Positions 47,678-57,300 of a stretch of DNA of 64,000 bases are shown in pieces. Each line of letters begins with the position of its first letter. Positions within the stretch are counted from its first letter, which is position 1. The stretch covers positions 186,001 to 250,000 of the forward strand of contig NZ_JAUSVS010000001.1 of assembly GCF_030814835.1 (NCBI RefSeq), written 5' to 3'. The stretch is from Caulobacter ginsengisoli (lineage in GTDB: Bacteria; Pseudomonadota; Alphaproteobacteria; Caulobacterales; Caulobacteraceae). The notes below the pieces were generated by a model. The model was not told the origin of the DNA. It made no database searches and worked only from the letters and a program-made list of their open reading frames with translations. A program made the position numbers and the translations under genes.

Positions 47678-47988
47678 TCCCGACCCAAGAGCAATTGATC
47701 CCGCGCAGCGCCAAGCCAGTCAGCCATTTCAAGACAGGCGACTGTTCGTCCCTCGAAGGCATGCGCCTCGTTGCGAATGATCTGCGCCGCGTCTTCAATC
47801 TCTTGGATGACCACCGCCGGCGCGTCTGGCTCGTCCTTGTAGAATGCGACGGCATCGCTAACGGCGCCTCGTAGGCGGTCAAAGTAGGACGGCTCGATCA
47901 CCCTATAGGACTGGATGGACATCAACACGTTGATGGACTCGGATTTGATGCGGTCTTCCATCGCTTGGAGGTCGAAAGCGCTCGTCAT
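47674..47988 (-). CDS. Small helical protein of unknown function, upstream of sfsA
   Basis: The 104-residue product ([30 protein letters not shown], then [35 protein letters not shown]) is fully alpha-helical and acidic, with no domain recognised. AAAGGAG precedes the ATG, and the stop overlaps the sfsA start by four bases. It is slightly less GC-rich than its neighbours. Confidence 0.6.
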   Translation of the reverse strand: MTSAFDLQAMEDRIKSESINVLMSIQSYRVIEPSYFDRLRGAVSDAVAFYKDEPDAPAVVIQEIEDAAQIIRNEAHAFEGRTVACLEMADWLGAARDQLLLGRE

Positions 47989-48161
47989 CAGACAGCTCCT
48001 TTGGCGCCGGGCCTTTGCGTAATCTGAAAAGGGGTCGGTGGGCGATACCCACCTGAAAGCCCTTATGCCAGCTGACCAGGACGCCGTGGCTGAGCGGTTG
48101 CGGGAATTCCATGGGGCCTCTATCGGATCAGGGGCGCAGATGTACAGAAGCGGAGGTCGCC

Positions 48162-48926
48162 ATGGCGAGCCAGAAACGTGTGACCGCCGCGGTGATGATC
48201 ATCGGCGACGAGATTCTGTCGGGCCGCACCCAAGACACCAACCTCAACCACATCGCCCGCTATCTGGGCACGCTCGGCGTCGACCTGGCCGAGGCCCGCG
48301 TGGTGCCCGACGACGAGGACGAGATCGTCGAGGCGCTGAACCATCTGCGCGGCAAATACAGCTATGTCATCACTACCGGCGGCATCGGCCCCACCCATGA
48401 CGACATCACCGCCGACTGCGTGGCCAAGGCGTTCGGGGTCGAACTCTACGAACACCCCGAGATCATCGCCATGATGACCGCCCGCTGGGCCGGCGAGCTG
48501 AACGCCGCCCGCCGGCGGATGGCGCGGGTGCCGGTCGGCGGCAGCCTGGTCAAGAACCCGGTCCAGGGCCCGCCGGGCTTCCAGATCGGCAACGTCTTCG
48601 TGCTGGCCGGGGTGCCGGCCATCATGCGCGGCATGCTGGAAGACGTGGGCCCGCGCCTGGAGGGCGGGGCGGTGACCCTCTCGCGCACGCTCAAGGTCGA
48701 CGGCTCGGGCGAGGGGGTCATCGCCGCCCCGCTGGAGGCGGTGGCCAAGGCCCATCCGGACCTGTCGCTGGGCAGCTATCCGTTCTTTTCGCAGGAAGGC
48801 TACGGCTCGCAGCTGGTCATCCGCGGGCGCGATCCGGCCGAGGTCGAGGCGACCCTGGCGGAGCTGGAATCGGCCCTGGCCGCCGTTGGGGTGGCAAAGA
48901 TGACTCGGCTCGACCCTGCCCCATAG
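48162..48926 (+). CDS. CinA-type molybdopterin-binding (MoCF) domain protein
   Basis: The 254-residue product starts at MASQKRVTAAVMIIGDEILSGRTQDTN, with GGAGG before the ATG; the upstream extension is not supported. The MoaB/MogA fold appears in VITTGGIGPTHDDITADCVAKAFGV. A second part has FVLAGVPAIMRGMLEDVGPRL. The C-terminal CinA deamidase domain is absent, so this is the short COG1058 form. Its role may be in nucleotide or NAD repair, as known for full-length CinA. Confidence 0.9.
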   Translation: MASQKRVTAAVMIIGDEILSGRTQDTNLNHIARYLGTLGVDLAEARVVPDDEDEIVEALNHLRGKYSYVITTGGIGPTHDDITADCVAKAFGVELYEHPEIIAMMTARWAGELNAARRRMARVPVGGSLVKNPVQGPPGFQIGNVFVLAGVPAIMRGMLEDVGPRLEGGAVTLSRTLKVDGSGEGVIAAPLEAVAKAHPDLSLGSYPFFSQEGYGSQLVIRGRDPAEVEATLAELESALAAVGVAKMTRLDPAP

Positions 48927-48950
48927 CGGGTGACGTGACACCAAGTTCAC

Positions 48951-48981
48951 TTGACCGTTAACGCCTGGAAATGGGTATTAT
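48951..48981 (+). promoter_or_regulatory. Candidate promoter for the first small secreted paralog
   Basis: TTGACC (48951-48956) and TATTAT (48976-48981) are separated by 19 bases, about 75 bases before the ATG at 49057. The spacer is longer than ideal. Confidence 0.35.
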
Positions 48982-49056
48982 GCGGGAATGGGGATGAGCG
49001 GCGGTGCCTGAAACTCAGCCGAGTCGTAGTCCAGTTGCATTTGTGGAGATCGTCCG

Positions 49057-49377
49057 ATGCGCCGCGTCGTTCTTATGGCCGTTGCCGCCAGCCTGCTTAC
49101 CGTTTCGGCCGCCTTGGCCGATCAGCCCGCGTCCAGCCCGACCGCACCCTCGGCCCCGGCGGCCCCCGCTACCCCTGGGGCCAAGCCCAAGGTCGACATG
49201 AACGATCCCAACCGGATCGTCTGCACCCGCGAGCACGTGGTCGGCTCCAACCGCCCGCAGAAGATCTGCATGACCGTCGCCGAACGCCAGCGCCTCAAGG
49301 ATCAGGCCGACCGCGATATGGACATCAGCAAGCACAATATCGACGTCAACCTGAAGGCCACCGGCGGCGACAACTAG
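49057..49377 (+). CDS. Small secreted protein, paralog 1 of a tandem pair
   Basis: The 106-residue product has a signal peptide (MRRVVLMAVAASLLTVSAALA), a Pro/Ala-rich linker (SSPTAPSAPAAPATPG), then a conserved 45-residue module with two Cys: DPNRIVCTREHVVGSNRP and KICMTVAERQRLKDQADRD. The module recurs almost unchanged in the next gene. The two Cys may form a disulfide. Function is unknown; the location is inferred as periplasm or cell surface. Confidence 0.75.
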   Translation: MRRVVLMAVAASLLTVSAALADQPASSPTAPSAPAAPATPGAKPKVDMNDPNRIVCTREHVVGSNRPQKICMTVAERQRLKDQADRDMDISKHNIDVNLKATGGDN

Positions 49378-49389
49378 GCGCCCGCCGGG

Positions 49390-49414
49390 CGAGGGCGGCC
49401 GCAAGCCGCCCTCG
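49390..49414 (+). terminator. Perfect hairpin between the two secreted paralogs
   Basis: CGAGGGCGGC (49390-49399), loop CGCAA, GCCGCCCTCG (49405-49414), followed by only TT. It is a strong stem with a weak T-run, so it may be a partial terminator or an mRNA stabiliser between the paralogs. Confidence 0.6.
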
Positions 49415-49445
49415 TTAGCCGGCCTCGATCTTTGGAGACCGTACT

Positions 49446-49742
49446 ATGCGTCGTGTCCTCCTTCCGACCCTGATCGCCGCCAGCCTGGCGGTCCTTGGCC
49501 TGACCGCCGCCTCGGCGGACCAACCCAGCCCCGGTGCGCCCTCGGCGCCGGCGGTCAAGCCCGACAAGAACGACCCCAACCGGATCGTCTGCACCCGCGA
49601 ACACGTGGTCGGCTCCAACCGTCCGCGGAAGATCTGCATGACCGTCGCCGAACGCCAGCGCCTCAAGGACCAGGCCGATCGCGACATGGACATCAGCAAG
49701 CACAACCTGGACAGCCGCGAGGACCTGAAGAAGGGCTTCTGA
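49446..49742 (+). CDS. Small secreted protein, paralog 2 of a tandem pair
   Basis: The 98-residue product has a signal peptide (MRRVLLPTLIAASLAVLGLTAASA), a shorter Pro-rich linker and the same Cys-containing module, differing from paralog 1 at single positions (RKICM versus QKICM). The C-termini differ (NLDSREDLKKGF versus NIDVNLKATGGDN). It is a recent tandem duplication of unknown role. Confidence 0.75.
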   Translation: MRRVLLPTLIAASLAVLGLTAASADQPSPGAPSAPAVKPDKNDPNRIVCTREHVVGSNRPRKICMTVAERQRLKDQADRDMDISKHNLDSREDLKKGF

Positions 49743-49795
49743 ACCTTCGCAATCGACGCCGTAACGCCTTTGCGCTAGGCCTGCCTGGCCTGCGC

Positions 49796-49879
49796 GGGGA
49801 CGTGGCGGAATGGTAGACGCAGCGGACTTAAAATCCGCAGCCGCAAGGTGTGTGGGTTCGAGTCCCACCGTCCCTACCA
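49796..49879 (+). tRNA. tRNA-Leu (anticodon UAA)
   Basis: The acceptor arms GGGGACG and CGTCCCT pair with a terminal G-U, and discriminator A and CCA are encoded. The anticodon stem GCGGA/TCCGC encloses a CTTAAAA loop with anticodon TAA at 49829-49831. A long variable arm and the T-loop TTCGAGT between GTGGG and CCCAC complete it. It lies just upstream of the secretion locus. Confidence 0.95.
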
Positions 49880-50065
49880 GCGCGGCGGAGGGCGATTTGC
49901 GGCGGCCGACGGCCCCCGGCGCGCGCTTCGGAAGATCGGGTCGCCTCGAGCAATTCTTGGTTGCGTCGTGGGTAAACTCCCCGCAAAAGATATCCACAGG
50001 TTTCTATCGGGGCTAGCATTTTGTCGCGTGGACTATCTCCAAATCGGGACTAGCGTCTCGCCTGT

Positions 50066-50096
50066 GATCACGCGCAAGCCGTGTAGGAGCGTGATC
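50066..50096 (+). promoter_or_regulatory. Inverted repeat upstream of the type I secretion operon
   Basis: GATCACGC (50066-50073) and GCGTGATC (50089-50096) are exact complements separated by 15 bases, ending 17 bases before the GTG start. It could be a repressor site or an RNA hairpin hiding the ribosome site. The 234-base gap after the tRNA holds no other feature apart from one DnaA-box-like 8-of-9 match near 49990. Confidence 0.45.
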
Positions 50097-50113
50097 TCGG
50101 GGGGATTTCCAAA

Positions 50114-52300
50114 GTGGCGCCGGCTCCAGGTGAGAGCGCGAACGACCCAGCGCCGGACAGCGGCCTGCTGTGCCTGACGGCCCTGCTGGGCTTTCTGGGC
50201 CGGCCCGCCGAGCCCGACCAGCTTCGCCACCAGCTTGGGGCCGGCGTCGGTCCCACCAAGGCCGCCGACCTGCTGCGCCTGGCCAAGTGGCTGGACGTCA
50301 AGGCCCGCACCATCCAAGCCAAGCCCGAGAAGCTGTCGCGCCACCCGCTGCCGGCCATCGCCCGGCTGAACGACGGCAGCTTCGTGCTGCTGCTGCAGGC
50401 GGCCGGCGATCGGGTGCTGCTGTTCCGCCCCGACGAGGACGCGCCCCGGGCCGAGAGCCTGGCCGACTTCGGGCAGGTCTTCTCCGGCGAACTGCTGCTG
50501 ATGACCACCCGCGAGCGCGTCGCCGGCGCCACACGGGCCTTCGACGTCACCTGGTTCATCCCGGCCCTGGTCAAATACCGCCACCTGCTGCGCGACGTGC
50601 TGCTGGCCAGCTTCTTCCTGCAGCTGCTGGGCCTGATCACCCCGCTGTTCTTCCAGATCGTCGTCGACAAGGTGCTGGTCCATAAGGGCATCACCACCCT
50701 GGAGGTGCTGGCCGTCGGTCTGCTGGCCGTATCGCTGTTCGACGTGGTGATGGGCGGCCTGCGCAGCTATCTCTTCGCCCATACCACCAGCCGGGTCGAC
50801 GCCGAGCTGGGCAGCAAGCTGTTCAGCCACCTGACCCACCTGCCGCTGGCCTATTTCCAGGCCCGGCGGGTCGGCGACTCGGTCGCCCGGGTGCGCGAGC
50901 TGGAGAATATCCGCGAGTTCCTCACCTCCTCGGCCCTGACCGCGGTCCTCGACCTGCTGTTCGCCGTCGTCTTCCTGGTGGTGATGTACATGTATTCGCC
51001 CCAGCTGCTGCTGATCGTGCTGGTCACCCTGCCGCTCTATGCGCTGGTGGTCATGCTGGTCGGGCCGATCCTGCGCGCCAGGCTGGACGAGAAGTTCGCC
51101 AGAGGGGCCGAGAACCAGTCCTTCCTGGTCGAGGCGGTGACCGGCATCGAGACGCTGAAATCCCTGGCGGTCGAACCGCAGATGCAGACCCGCTGGGAAG
51201 GCCAGCTGGCCGGCTATATCAAGTCCAGCTTCAACGCGAGAATGTTGGCAAACTGGGGCTCGCAGGCCATCCAGCTGATCAACAAGCTGGGCACGGTCGG
51301 CATCCTGTTCTTCGGGGCCAAGCTGGTCATCGACGGCAAGCTGACCGTCGGCGAGCTGGTGGCCTTCAACATGCTGGCCGGCCAGGTGGCCGGGCCGGTG
51401 CTGCGCCTGGCCCAGCTGGCCCAGGACTTCCAGCAGGCCCGCATCTCGGTCGACCGGCTGGGCGACATCCTCAACACCCCCAGCGAACCGGCCTCCTCAC
51501 CCTCGCGCGCCAGCCTGCCCTCGGTCAGCGGCCATATCATCATCGAGAAGGTCAGCTTCCGCTACCGCCCCGACGGGCCCGAAGTGCTGCGCGATCTCAG
51601 CCTGGAGATCGCCCCGGGCGAGGTGATCGGCGTGGTCGGCCCCTCGGGCTCGGGCAAGTCGACCCTGACCAAGCTGGTCCAGCGGCTGTTCACTCCCGAG
51701 CGGGGCCGCATCCTGGTCGACGGCGTCGACCTGTCGGTGGTCGACCCGGCCTGGCTGCGCCGCCAGGTGGGCGTGGTGCTGCAGGAGAACATCCTCTTCA
51801 ACCGCTCGGTGCGCGAGAACATCGCCCTGGCCGATCCGGCGATGAGCATGGAGACGGTGGTCGAGGCGGCCCGCATGGCCGGCGCCCACGAGTTCATCCT
51901 GGAACTGCCCGAAGCCTATGACAGCCGCATCGACGAGCGCGGCGGCAACCTCTCCGGCGGCCAGCGTCAGCGGCTGGCCATCGCCCGGGCCCTGGCCACC
52001 GATCCGCGCATCCTGATCCTCGATGAGGCCACCTCCGCCCTCGACGCCGAGAGCGAGGAGATCATCCAGGCCAACCTTCGAACCATCTCGGCCGGGCGGA
52101 CGGTGATCATCATCGCGCACCGGCTGTCGGCCGTGCGCCAGGCCAACCGCATCATCACCGTCGAGCGCGGCCAGCTGACCGAAATGGGCACCCACGAGGA
52201 ACTGCTGCGCCAGAACGGCCGCTACGCCCAGCTCTACAACAAGCAGATGGGCCTGGGCGCCGGCGAGCCCTCCGAAGCAACAATGGGGGCGGCGGGGTAG
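50114..52300 (+). CDS. Type I secretion ABC transporter (HlyB/LapB-like)
   Basis: The 728-residue product has three parts. Residues about 15-130 form a C39-like domain whose His motif reads DGSFVLLLQ, with Ser where the catalytic His should be; it is therefore non-proteolytic, as in RTX exporters. Residues about 150-430 are the six-helix export domain (YRHLLRDVLLASFFLQLLGLITPLFFQIVVDKVLVH). Residues about 480-720 are the ATPase, with Walker A GPSGSGKST, LSGGQRQR, LILDEATSALD and IIAHRLS. It powers export of RTX proteins directly across both membranes. The start is GTG. Confidence 0.95.
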   Translation: MAPAPGESANDPAPDSGLLCLTALLGFLGRPAEPDQLRHQLGAGVGPTKAADLLRLAKWLDVKARTIQAKPEKLSRHPLPAIARLNDGSFVLLLQAAGDRVLLFRPDEDAPRAESLADFGQVFSGELLLMTTRERVAGATRAFDVTWFIPALVKYRHLLRDVLLASFFLQLLGLITPLFFQIVVDKVLVHKGITTLEVLAVGLLAVSLFDVVMGGLRSYLFAHTTSRVDAELGSKLFSHLTHLPLAYFQARRVGDSVARVRELENIREFLTSSALTAVLDLLFAVVFLVVMYMYSPQLLLIVLVTLPLYALVVMLVGPILRARLDEKFARGAENQSFLVEAVTGIETLKSLAVEPQMQTRWEGQLAGYIKSSFNARMLANWGSQAIQLINKLGTVGILFFGAKLVIDGKLTVGELVAFNMLAGQVAGPVLRLAQLAQDFQQARISVDRLGDILNTPSEPASSPSRASLPSVSGHIIIEKVSFRYRPDGPEVLRDLSLEIAPGEVIGVVGPSGSGKSTLTKLVQRLFTPERGRILVDGVDLSVVDPAWLRRQVGVVLQENILFNRSVRENIALADPAMSMETVVEAARMAGAHEFILELPEAYDSRIDERGGNLSGGQRQRLAIARALATDPRILILDEATSALDAESEEIIQANLRTISAGRTVIIIAHRLSAVRQANRIITVERGQLTEMGTHEELLRQNGRYAQLYNKQMGLGAGEPSEATMGAAG

Positions 52301-52304
52301 GGCG

Positions 52305-53702
52305 ATGTTCGGGGGGATCAAACGTCATCTGGAGGTGCTGTTCGAGAGCTTCCGCCTCGACCGCGACGCGGCGCGCGAACGCCAGGCCAGCGCCGACCCG
52401 GGCTTCCTGCCGGCGGCGCTGGAAATCCTTGAGACCCCGCCAAATCCGTTGGGCCGGGCGATCCTGTGGCTGATGCTGGCCTTCCTGACCCTGGCCACGC
52501 TCTGGGCCTTCCTGGGCAGCGTCGACGTGGTGGCCTCGGCCAACGGCAAGGTCAGCCCGCGCGGCCAGGTCAAGCTCATCCAGGCCGCCGACGCCGGCGT
52601 GGTCCGCGCCATCCGCGTCACCGAGGGCCAGGAGGTCAAGGCCGGCCAGGCGCTGATGGACCTGGATCCCACCGTCACCGCCGCCGATGTCGAACAGGCC
52701 CGCCAGGCCCTGCTGTCGGCCCAGATCGACGTGGCCCGCTCCACCGCCCTGGTCGACTACGCCCAGGGCCGCACGCCGCGCTTCATCGCGCCCCAGGGCG
52801 CCGATCCGGCCAGCGTGCGCACCCAGCAGGCCTTCGTCACCGCCAAGATCGCCGAGAACTCCACCGCCCTGGCCGGTCTGCGCCAGGAACAGGCCCAGCG
52901 CCGCGGCGACCTGGTCATGGTCGACAGCGAGGCCGAGAAGCTCAGCCAGCAGCTGCCCCTGGCCGAGGACCAGCTCAAGGGCCTCGAAAAGCTGCAGGGC
53001 CAGGGCTACGCCCCGACCATGCGGGTCTCGGAGGTGCGCCAGCGGGTGATCGGCATCCGCCAGGACCTGGCCATCCGCCGGGCCGAGCGCGACAAATCCA
53101 TCGCCGCCATCGCCTCGGTCGACGCCCAGATCGGCAAGCTGAAGAGCGAGTTCTTCCGCGAGGCCCTGGACGCCCTGACCGAGGCCCAGGCCAACGAGCG
53201 CCTGCGCAGCGAGGAACTGAAGAAGGCCAGCGACAAAGCGGCCCTGACCATCCTCTACGCCCCGGTCGACGGCGTCATCGAACAGATCCAGGTCCACACC
53301 ATCGGCGGCGTGGTCAAGCCGGCCGACCCCCTGATGGTCCTGGTCCCCAAGGGCGCCGAACTGATCGTCGACGCCCAGGTCCTGAACCGGGACGCGGGGT
53401 TCGTGCGGACGGGGCAGTTGGTGGAGGTGAAGCTCGAGGCCTATCCGTTCACCAAATACGGCGTGGTGCCCGGGCGGGTGGAGGCGATCAGCCGCGACGC
53501 GGTGCCCGACAAGGAACTGGGCCTGGTCTATGCGGCGCGGGTGAAGCTGCTGCGGCCGTGGATCAAGGTCGACGGGCGGATGATGCTGCTGGAACCGGGC
53601 CTGTCGGCGACGGCGGAGATCAGGACCGGGCAGCGACGGATTATCGAGTACCTGCTGAGCCCGTTGGCGAAGCGGGTGCGTGAGGCGGGGAGGGAGCGGT
53701 GA
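52305..53702 (+). CDS. HlyD-family periplasmic adaptor of the type I secretion system
   Basis: The 465-residue product has one N-terminal membrane helix (LWLMLAFLTLATLWAFLGSVDVV), a lipoyl-like half (VVRAIRVTEGQEVKAGQALMDLD), a long coiled-coil hairpin (residues about 120-310, rich in Q, E, A, L) and a C-terminal beta-barrel ending VRTGQRRIIEYLLSPLAKRVREAGRER-like. It links the ABC transporter to an outer-membrane TolC-type channel, which is not in this window. It starts four bases after the transporter. Confidence 0.95.
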   Translation: MFGGIKRHLEVLFESFRLDRDAARERQASADPGFLPAALEILETPPNPLGRAILWLMLAFLTLATLWAFLGSVDVVASANGKVSPRGQVKLIQAADAGVVRAIRVTEGQEVKAGQALMDLDPTVTAADVEQARQALLSAQIDVARSTALVDYAQGRTPRFIAPQGADPASVRTQQAFVTAKIAENSTALAGLRQEQAQRRGDLVMVDSEAEKLSQQLPLAEDQLKGLEKLQGQGYAPTMRVSEVRQRVIGIRQDLAIRRAERDKSIAAIASVDAQIGKLKSEFFREALDALTEAQANERLRSEELKKASDKAALTILYAPVDGVIEQIQVHTIGGVVKPADPLMVLVPKGAELIVDAQVLNRDAGFVRTGQLVEVKLEAYPFTKYGVVPGRVEAISRDAVPDKELGLVYAARVKLLRPWIKVDGRMMLLEPGLSATAEIRTGQRRIIEYLLSPLAKRVREAGRER

Positions 53703-54376
53703 TGGAAAGCGGCTTCTCAATTCGGGTCGCCTCATCCTGCGCGATCATCGCGTTTCTGGGCGCGGCATTCACGGCTCTTCCTGCTTCGACCCATATGAGG
53801 CAACAGTATGCAGAGCTGGATCCGTTAATAGACAGCTTAAATAGCTTGGACGCCGAAGGACGTGTTTGCATTGCCAAGCGACCAACCTACTACACACCTC
53901 CAACCGCAGTTGCGGAGATAGACGAGTTTCAAAACTGTATTGAATCTCTTGAGGATGCGCGGCAGGCGGAGGCGACGAAAAAGACATTAGATAACGCGGG
54001 TGGGCGGTCAATCGCGGCGGAGTACCTACGAACTTTCTCCACCGGTGATCTGAATAAGGCAGTTGTCGCGAAATACGGCGCCGCGCACCTTCCCGACCTC
54101 GAAATCGCAGATGAATGTAGAAGATACAGCGTGTTGGCGCACCAGATTATTGTGCAGAGATCCAGGGCATTTAGGGAAAACAAAAAAGCTGAACTCGGTG
54201 CTCTTTTCTATCAATCGGCTATGTATACCTGTAGCTCTACAGTTTTTGAAGAATTTTACAGGCAGAGAATATGTCGTAAACGCGCCGAGTACCTGAGTGA
54301 CCCGGCAATTTACGGAGCCAAAGCTCCGTTCGGATTCGCGCACGCGGACGGCTTTGTCTGCGAGAATATGCTCTAA
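53702..54376 (+). CDS. Probably exported protein of unknown function, AT-rich, in the secretion operon
   Basis: The 224-residue product (ATG overlapping the hlyD stop as TGATG; a GTG one codon earlier is possible) has an N-terminal hydrophobic segment (VASSCAIIAFLGAAFTALPA). The mature region contains several Cys (RVCIAKR, FQNCIESL, ADECRRY, YTCSSTVFEEFYRQRICRKR, DGFVCENML). No domain is recognised. The 3' half has much lower GC than hlyD and matches the start of the giant gene 15 bases downstream. Adjacency and shared composition suggest a partner of the giant protein, possibly a chaperone or immunity factor, but this is inference. Confidence 0.65.
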   Translation: MESGFSIRVASSCAIIAFLGAAFTALPASTHMRQQYAELDPLIDSLNSLDAEGRVCIAKRPTYYTPPTAVAEIDEFQNCIESLEDARQAEATKKTLDNAGGRSIAAEYLRTFSTGDLNKAVVAKYGAAHLPDLEIADECRRYSVLAHQIIVQRSRAFRENKKAELGALFYQSAMYTCSSTVFEEFYRQRICRKRAEYLSDPAIYGAKAPFGFAHADGFVCENML

Positions 54377-54391
54377 TTCTTGGGGGAACCT

Positions 54392-57300
54392 ATGACCACG
54401 ACTTTCACAATCTTGAGAAAGAGCGCCGATAATAAGTATTGGGAAGTCCGGCCTGGGCAACCTCCGAACGGCTATACTGGAAGGCTTCCATACATCCGTT
54501 TGTACGGGGCAAGCGACGCTTCGGCGGCTACCTGGGAGAGGTTGCTCGCGCATGCGCTCGATCCGGCAAACAACACGCAATTTGACAAATACATTAGAGA
54601 GCAAGCGATAATACAAACTAGAGATGCGCCGACAGGAACAGATTGGGAGCCCGATAGGATGGGCGCCTACATGCGAGTAAATTACCAAGATATCTTGGAC
54701 GCTGTTGGCGGAAGATTCGTTGACCACGGCGATCCATTAATTCCGGGTCCAAATAATCCGTCTATTCTTGTAGTGCAAGATAGAAATTTTGGAACAGCTG
54801 ACGGTGCCGAAGATATTACTATAAATATCAGCAATTTTCTTCCGCCATTGCTTTTGCCAACAGATGGATCAGCGAGAAGGGATCCTCGTTATAGTGAAAT
54901 GATTTCAAGAAGCGGTAGTCGAGTTTTGTACTACGTGCAAGGAAAGTACTATGATCCATATGACTATTTTATTGGTCAAACGTCCGCACCAGACGGAGTA
55001 GGGCAATTTGTCATCCTTATTCCGCTCGACTCCGCCACTGACGCGGACTTCCAAAGATCGGGCATCAGAAATCGAGATGCCTACGATGCCATTATTGACA
55101 TCCACGAGACACTACATGGCGATTTTAATTCGGGGCATACACCTGGGGGGGGTAATTTCGGGGGGCATGCTGGCGTGCTTAGCAGATTCTTTGACCCCGC
55201 GCAGTCTAGCAATAGTACAAGAGTAGAAATAAAGCCGTCAGATATACTAAATGATCCACAAGAAAAAGCCATATATGAGACGGCGAAGTCTATGGGTTAT
55301 TTGACGGGAGATGGCACTGATTACTTAAAAACGAGAGCCCGAGCTTACCAGGCAATGCTCCCGCCGGGCACTATTCATGTTTCAGACCTAAAAGTGGCCG
55401 ATGGGCAAGGTCTGTTGGAGGGAACCGCATCCACTCCTCAGTCTATTATAGTTATCAAACCGCATTTCGAGATTGAAGGGACCCTCATCAACGCCGTCGG
55501 AGGTGCTTTTCGCTTTGATGCGTCGGATTTGCTCGGTGTGCTTGGCTCGACTTTGGGGAAACAGCTCGCGGGAGACAATCCCGTCGCTCAGGTTGTCGCA
55601 TCGGCTGCGTTTCAGACCATCCTGACAGCTTTCGGCGATTGGATCGAAAAGAAGGTCCCGGCTTTGGGGGCTACTGCTGTCCAACGGGGAAGTTTCGGCG
55701 TCGAATTCCTTCACAATCTGGAAAGCGCAGGGATTGGAGCCGTATCGTCGTATCTTGTCGCCGAACTGGTGGAATCATTGGGTTTGGAGGGTGACTTAGC
55801 GTCATTTACTCAAACTGTAGCAACAGCCACGATTTCAAAGATTATTTCCAATATTATCGATCCAGATTTGGATTGGAACGACGGAATTACCGAGGGTAGT
55901 TATGGGACTTTCTTTATAAATGTTATCGGGTCCTGGATCGGATCTCGTTTGGCCGAGGAGGTCGGCAGCTTTGATACCATCGGAGGGCAGATCGGCTCTT
56001 CCTTGGGAAGCGCCTACGGTTCGATAAACGCGGCGGCCTTTCTGGCCTCCAACCCAGGACTGGTGGCGGCAAACCCCGTGCTCGCCCTGGTGGCGGTGGT
56101 GGTCATAGTATTTATCGACACCTTGCTGGGCGGTTGGTTGGGGTCACTGTTCAGCGGACCTCCCAAGTCATGGGCGACTGTTCGGTGGGACGAGGCGAAG
56201 GGGGAGTTCGACGTCGTCAAAGTCATTACAAAGAATGGAGCGGATGGGGCCGTCGCTCGCGGAATCGGCGAGGCCATCTCTCAGGGCCTGAACGGATTGC
56301 TGTCTCGCGCTGGTTCGACTCTTCTGGATCCGGCCGCTGTTCCGGTCGGCGAGTTTGGGCAAAAGAACGAACGCTTTACCTACTGGGACCTGACGCCCGA
56401 TCCTCTGTTCAAATCGCCTGAGGAACTTGTCGATTTTGCCGTGCTCAATGCGGCATCGACCATGGTTCTGCGCATGGCGGGTGGGGACATCTACGTCAAG
56501 CGGGCGATCTTGAACAGTCTGACCAACGGGGGTGTGCTGGGCGGTGGGGTCGTAGAGCGGGCGGACAACTACGGCATCAATGAACTGATGGGCGATATCA
56601 CCGCCGCTCAGGACTATTCGAAATATATAAGTCAACGCGAATTGATCGACGAACTGGTGCTTTCTGATCCGTTGTCTGAATTCGCGGCTGGTTGGTTGAT
56701 AACTCTGGTTCGAGCTTCTGAATTGGGATTGGACAAGAGAGCCGCTTCCGATTGGGTGGGCGGTTTTGGCGTGTTCCTCGACCAAGTGAACGGGTACATT
56801 GACGGCGATGCCTTATCACCTGCGCTTTTAACCTTCTCATTGGACTCAGCGACTGGAGAGAGACTTTACGATTTCCATGATGCTGCCGGTGATCGCATAG
56901 GAATTCTCGGAGATACCATTGACACAGCCTCGAAGAATTCAATTTCGGTCGGAAGTACAGATGGAAATGACAGCATCATCATAATAGGTGATGTCCTTCA
57001 AGGAAATAATCTACTCAGCATAGACGGTGAAAACGCTACCGGGGATAATTTCACTATAAGTATAGCGGCAAAAATTTCGGCCGGTAATGGTAATGATCTA
57101 GTCCGAGCCGGAGATTTGGGAAACGATGTTCTGGGCGGGGACGGAAATGATACGCTGGTCGGAGGTCGTCTGGATGATTGGCTTTTCGGCGGTAGCGGCG
57201 ATGACGCCATCTTCGCCGGCAGTGTCTCCAACGTCGGGTTCTCCAGCAGTGACGCAGCAAGTACGGTCGTCGCCCTCAGCGCCATTGGAGGCAGCGGCAA

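Noticed and set aside
48090..48140. tRNA-Ser-like string GTGGCTGAGCGGTTG
   Set aside because: No anticodon stem, T-arm (GGTTCGA) or acceptor complement follows.
49985..49999. DnaA-box-like ATATCCACA upstream of the secretion operon
   Set aside because: A single 8-of-9 match without other boxes or AT-rich unwinding DNA does not indicate an origin.
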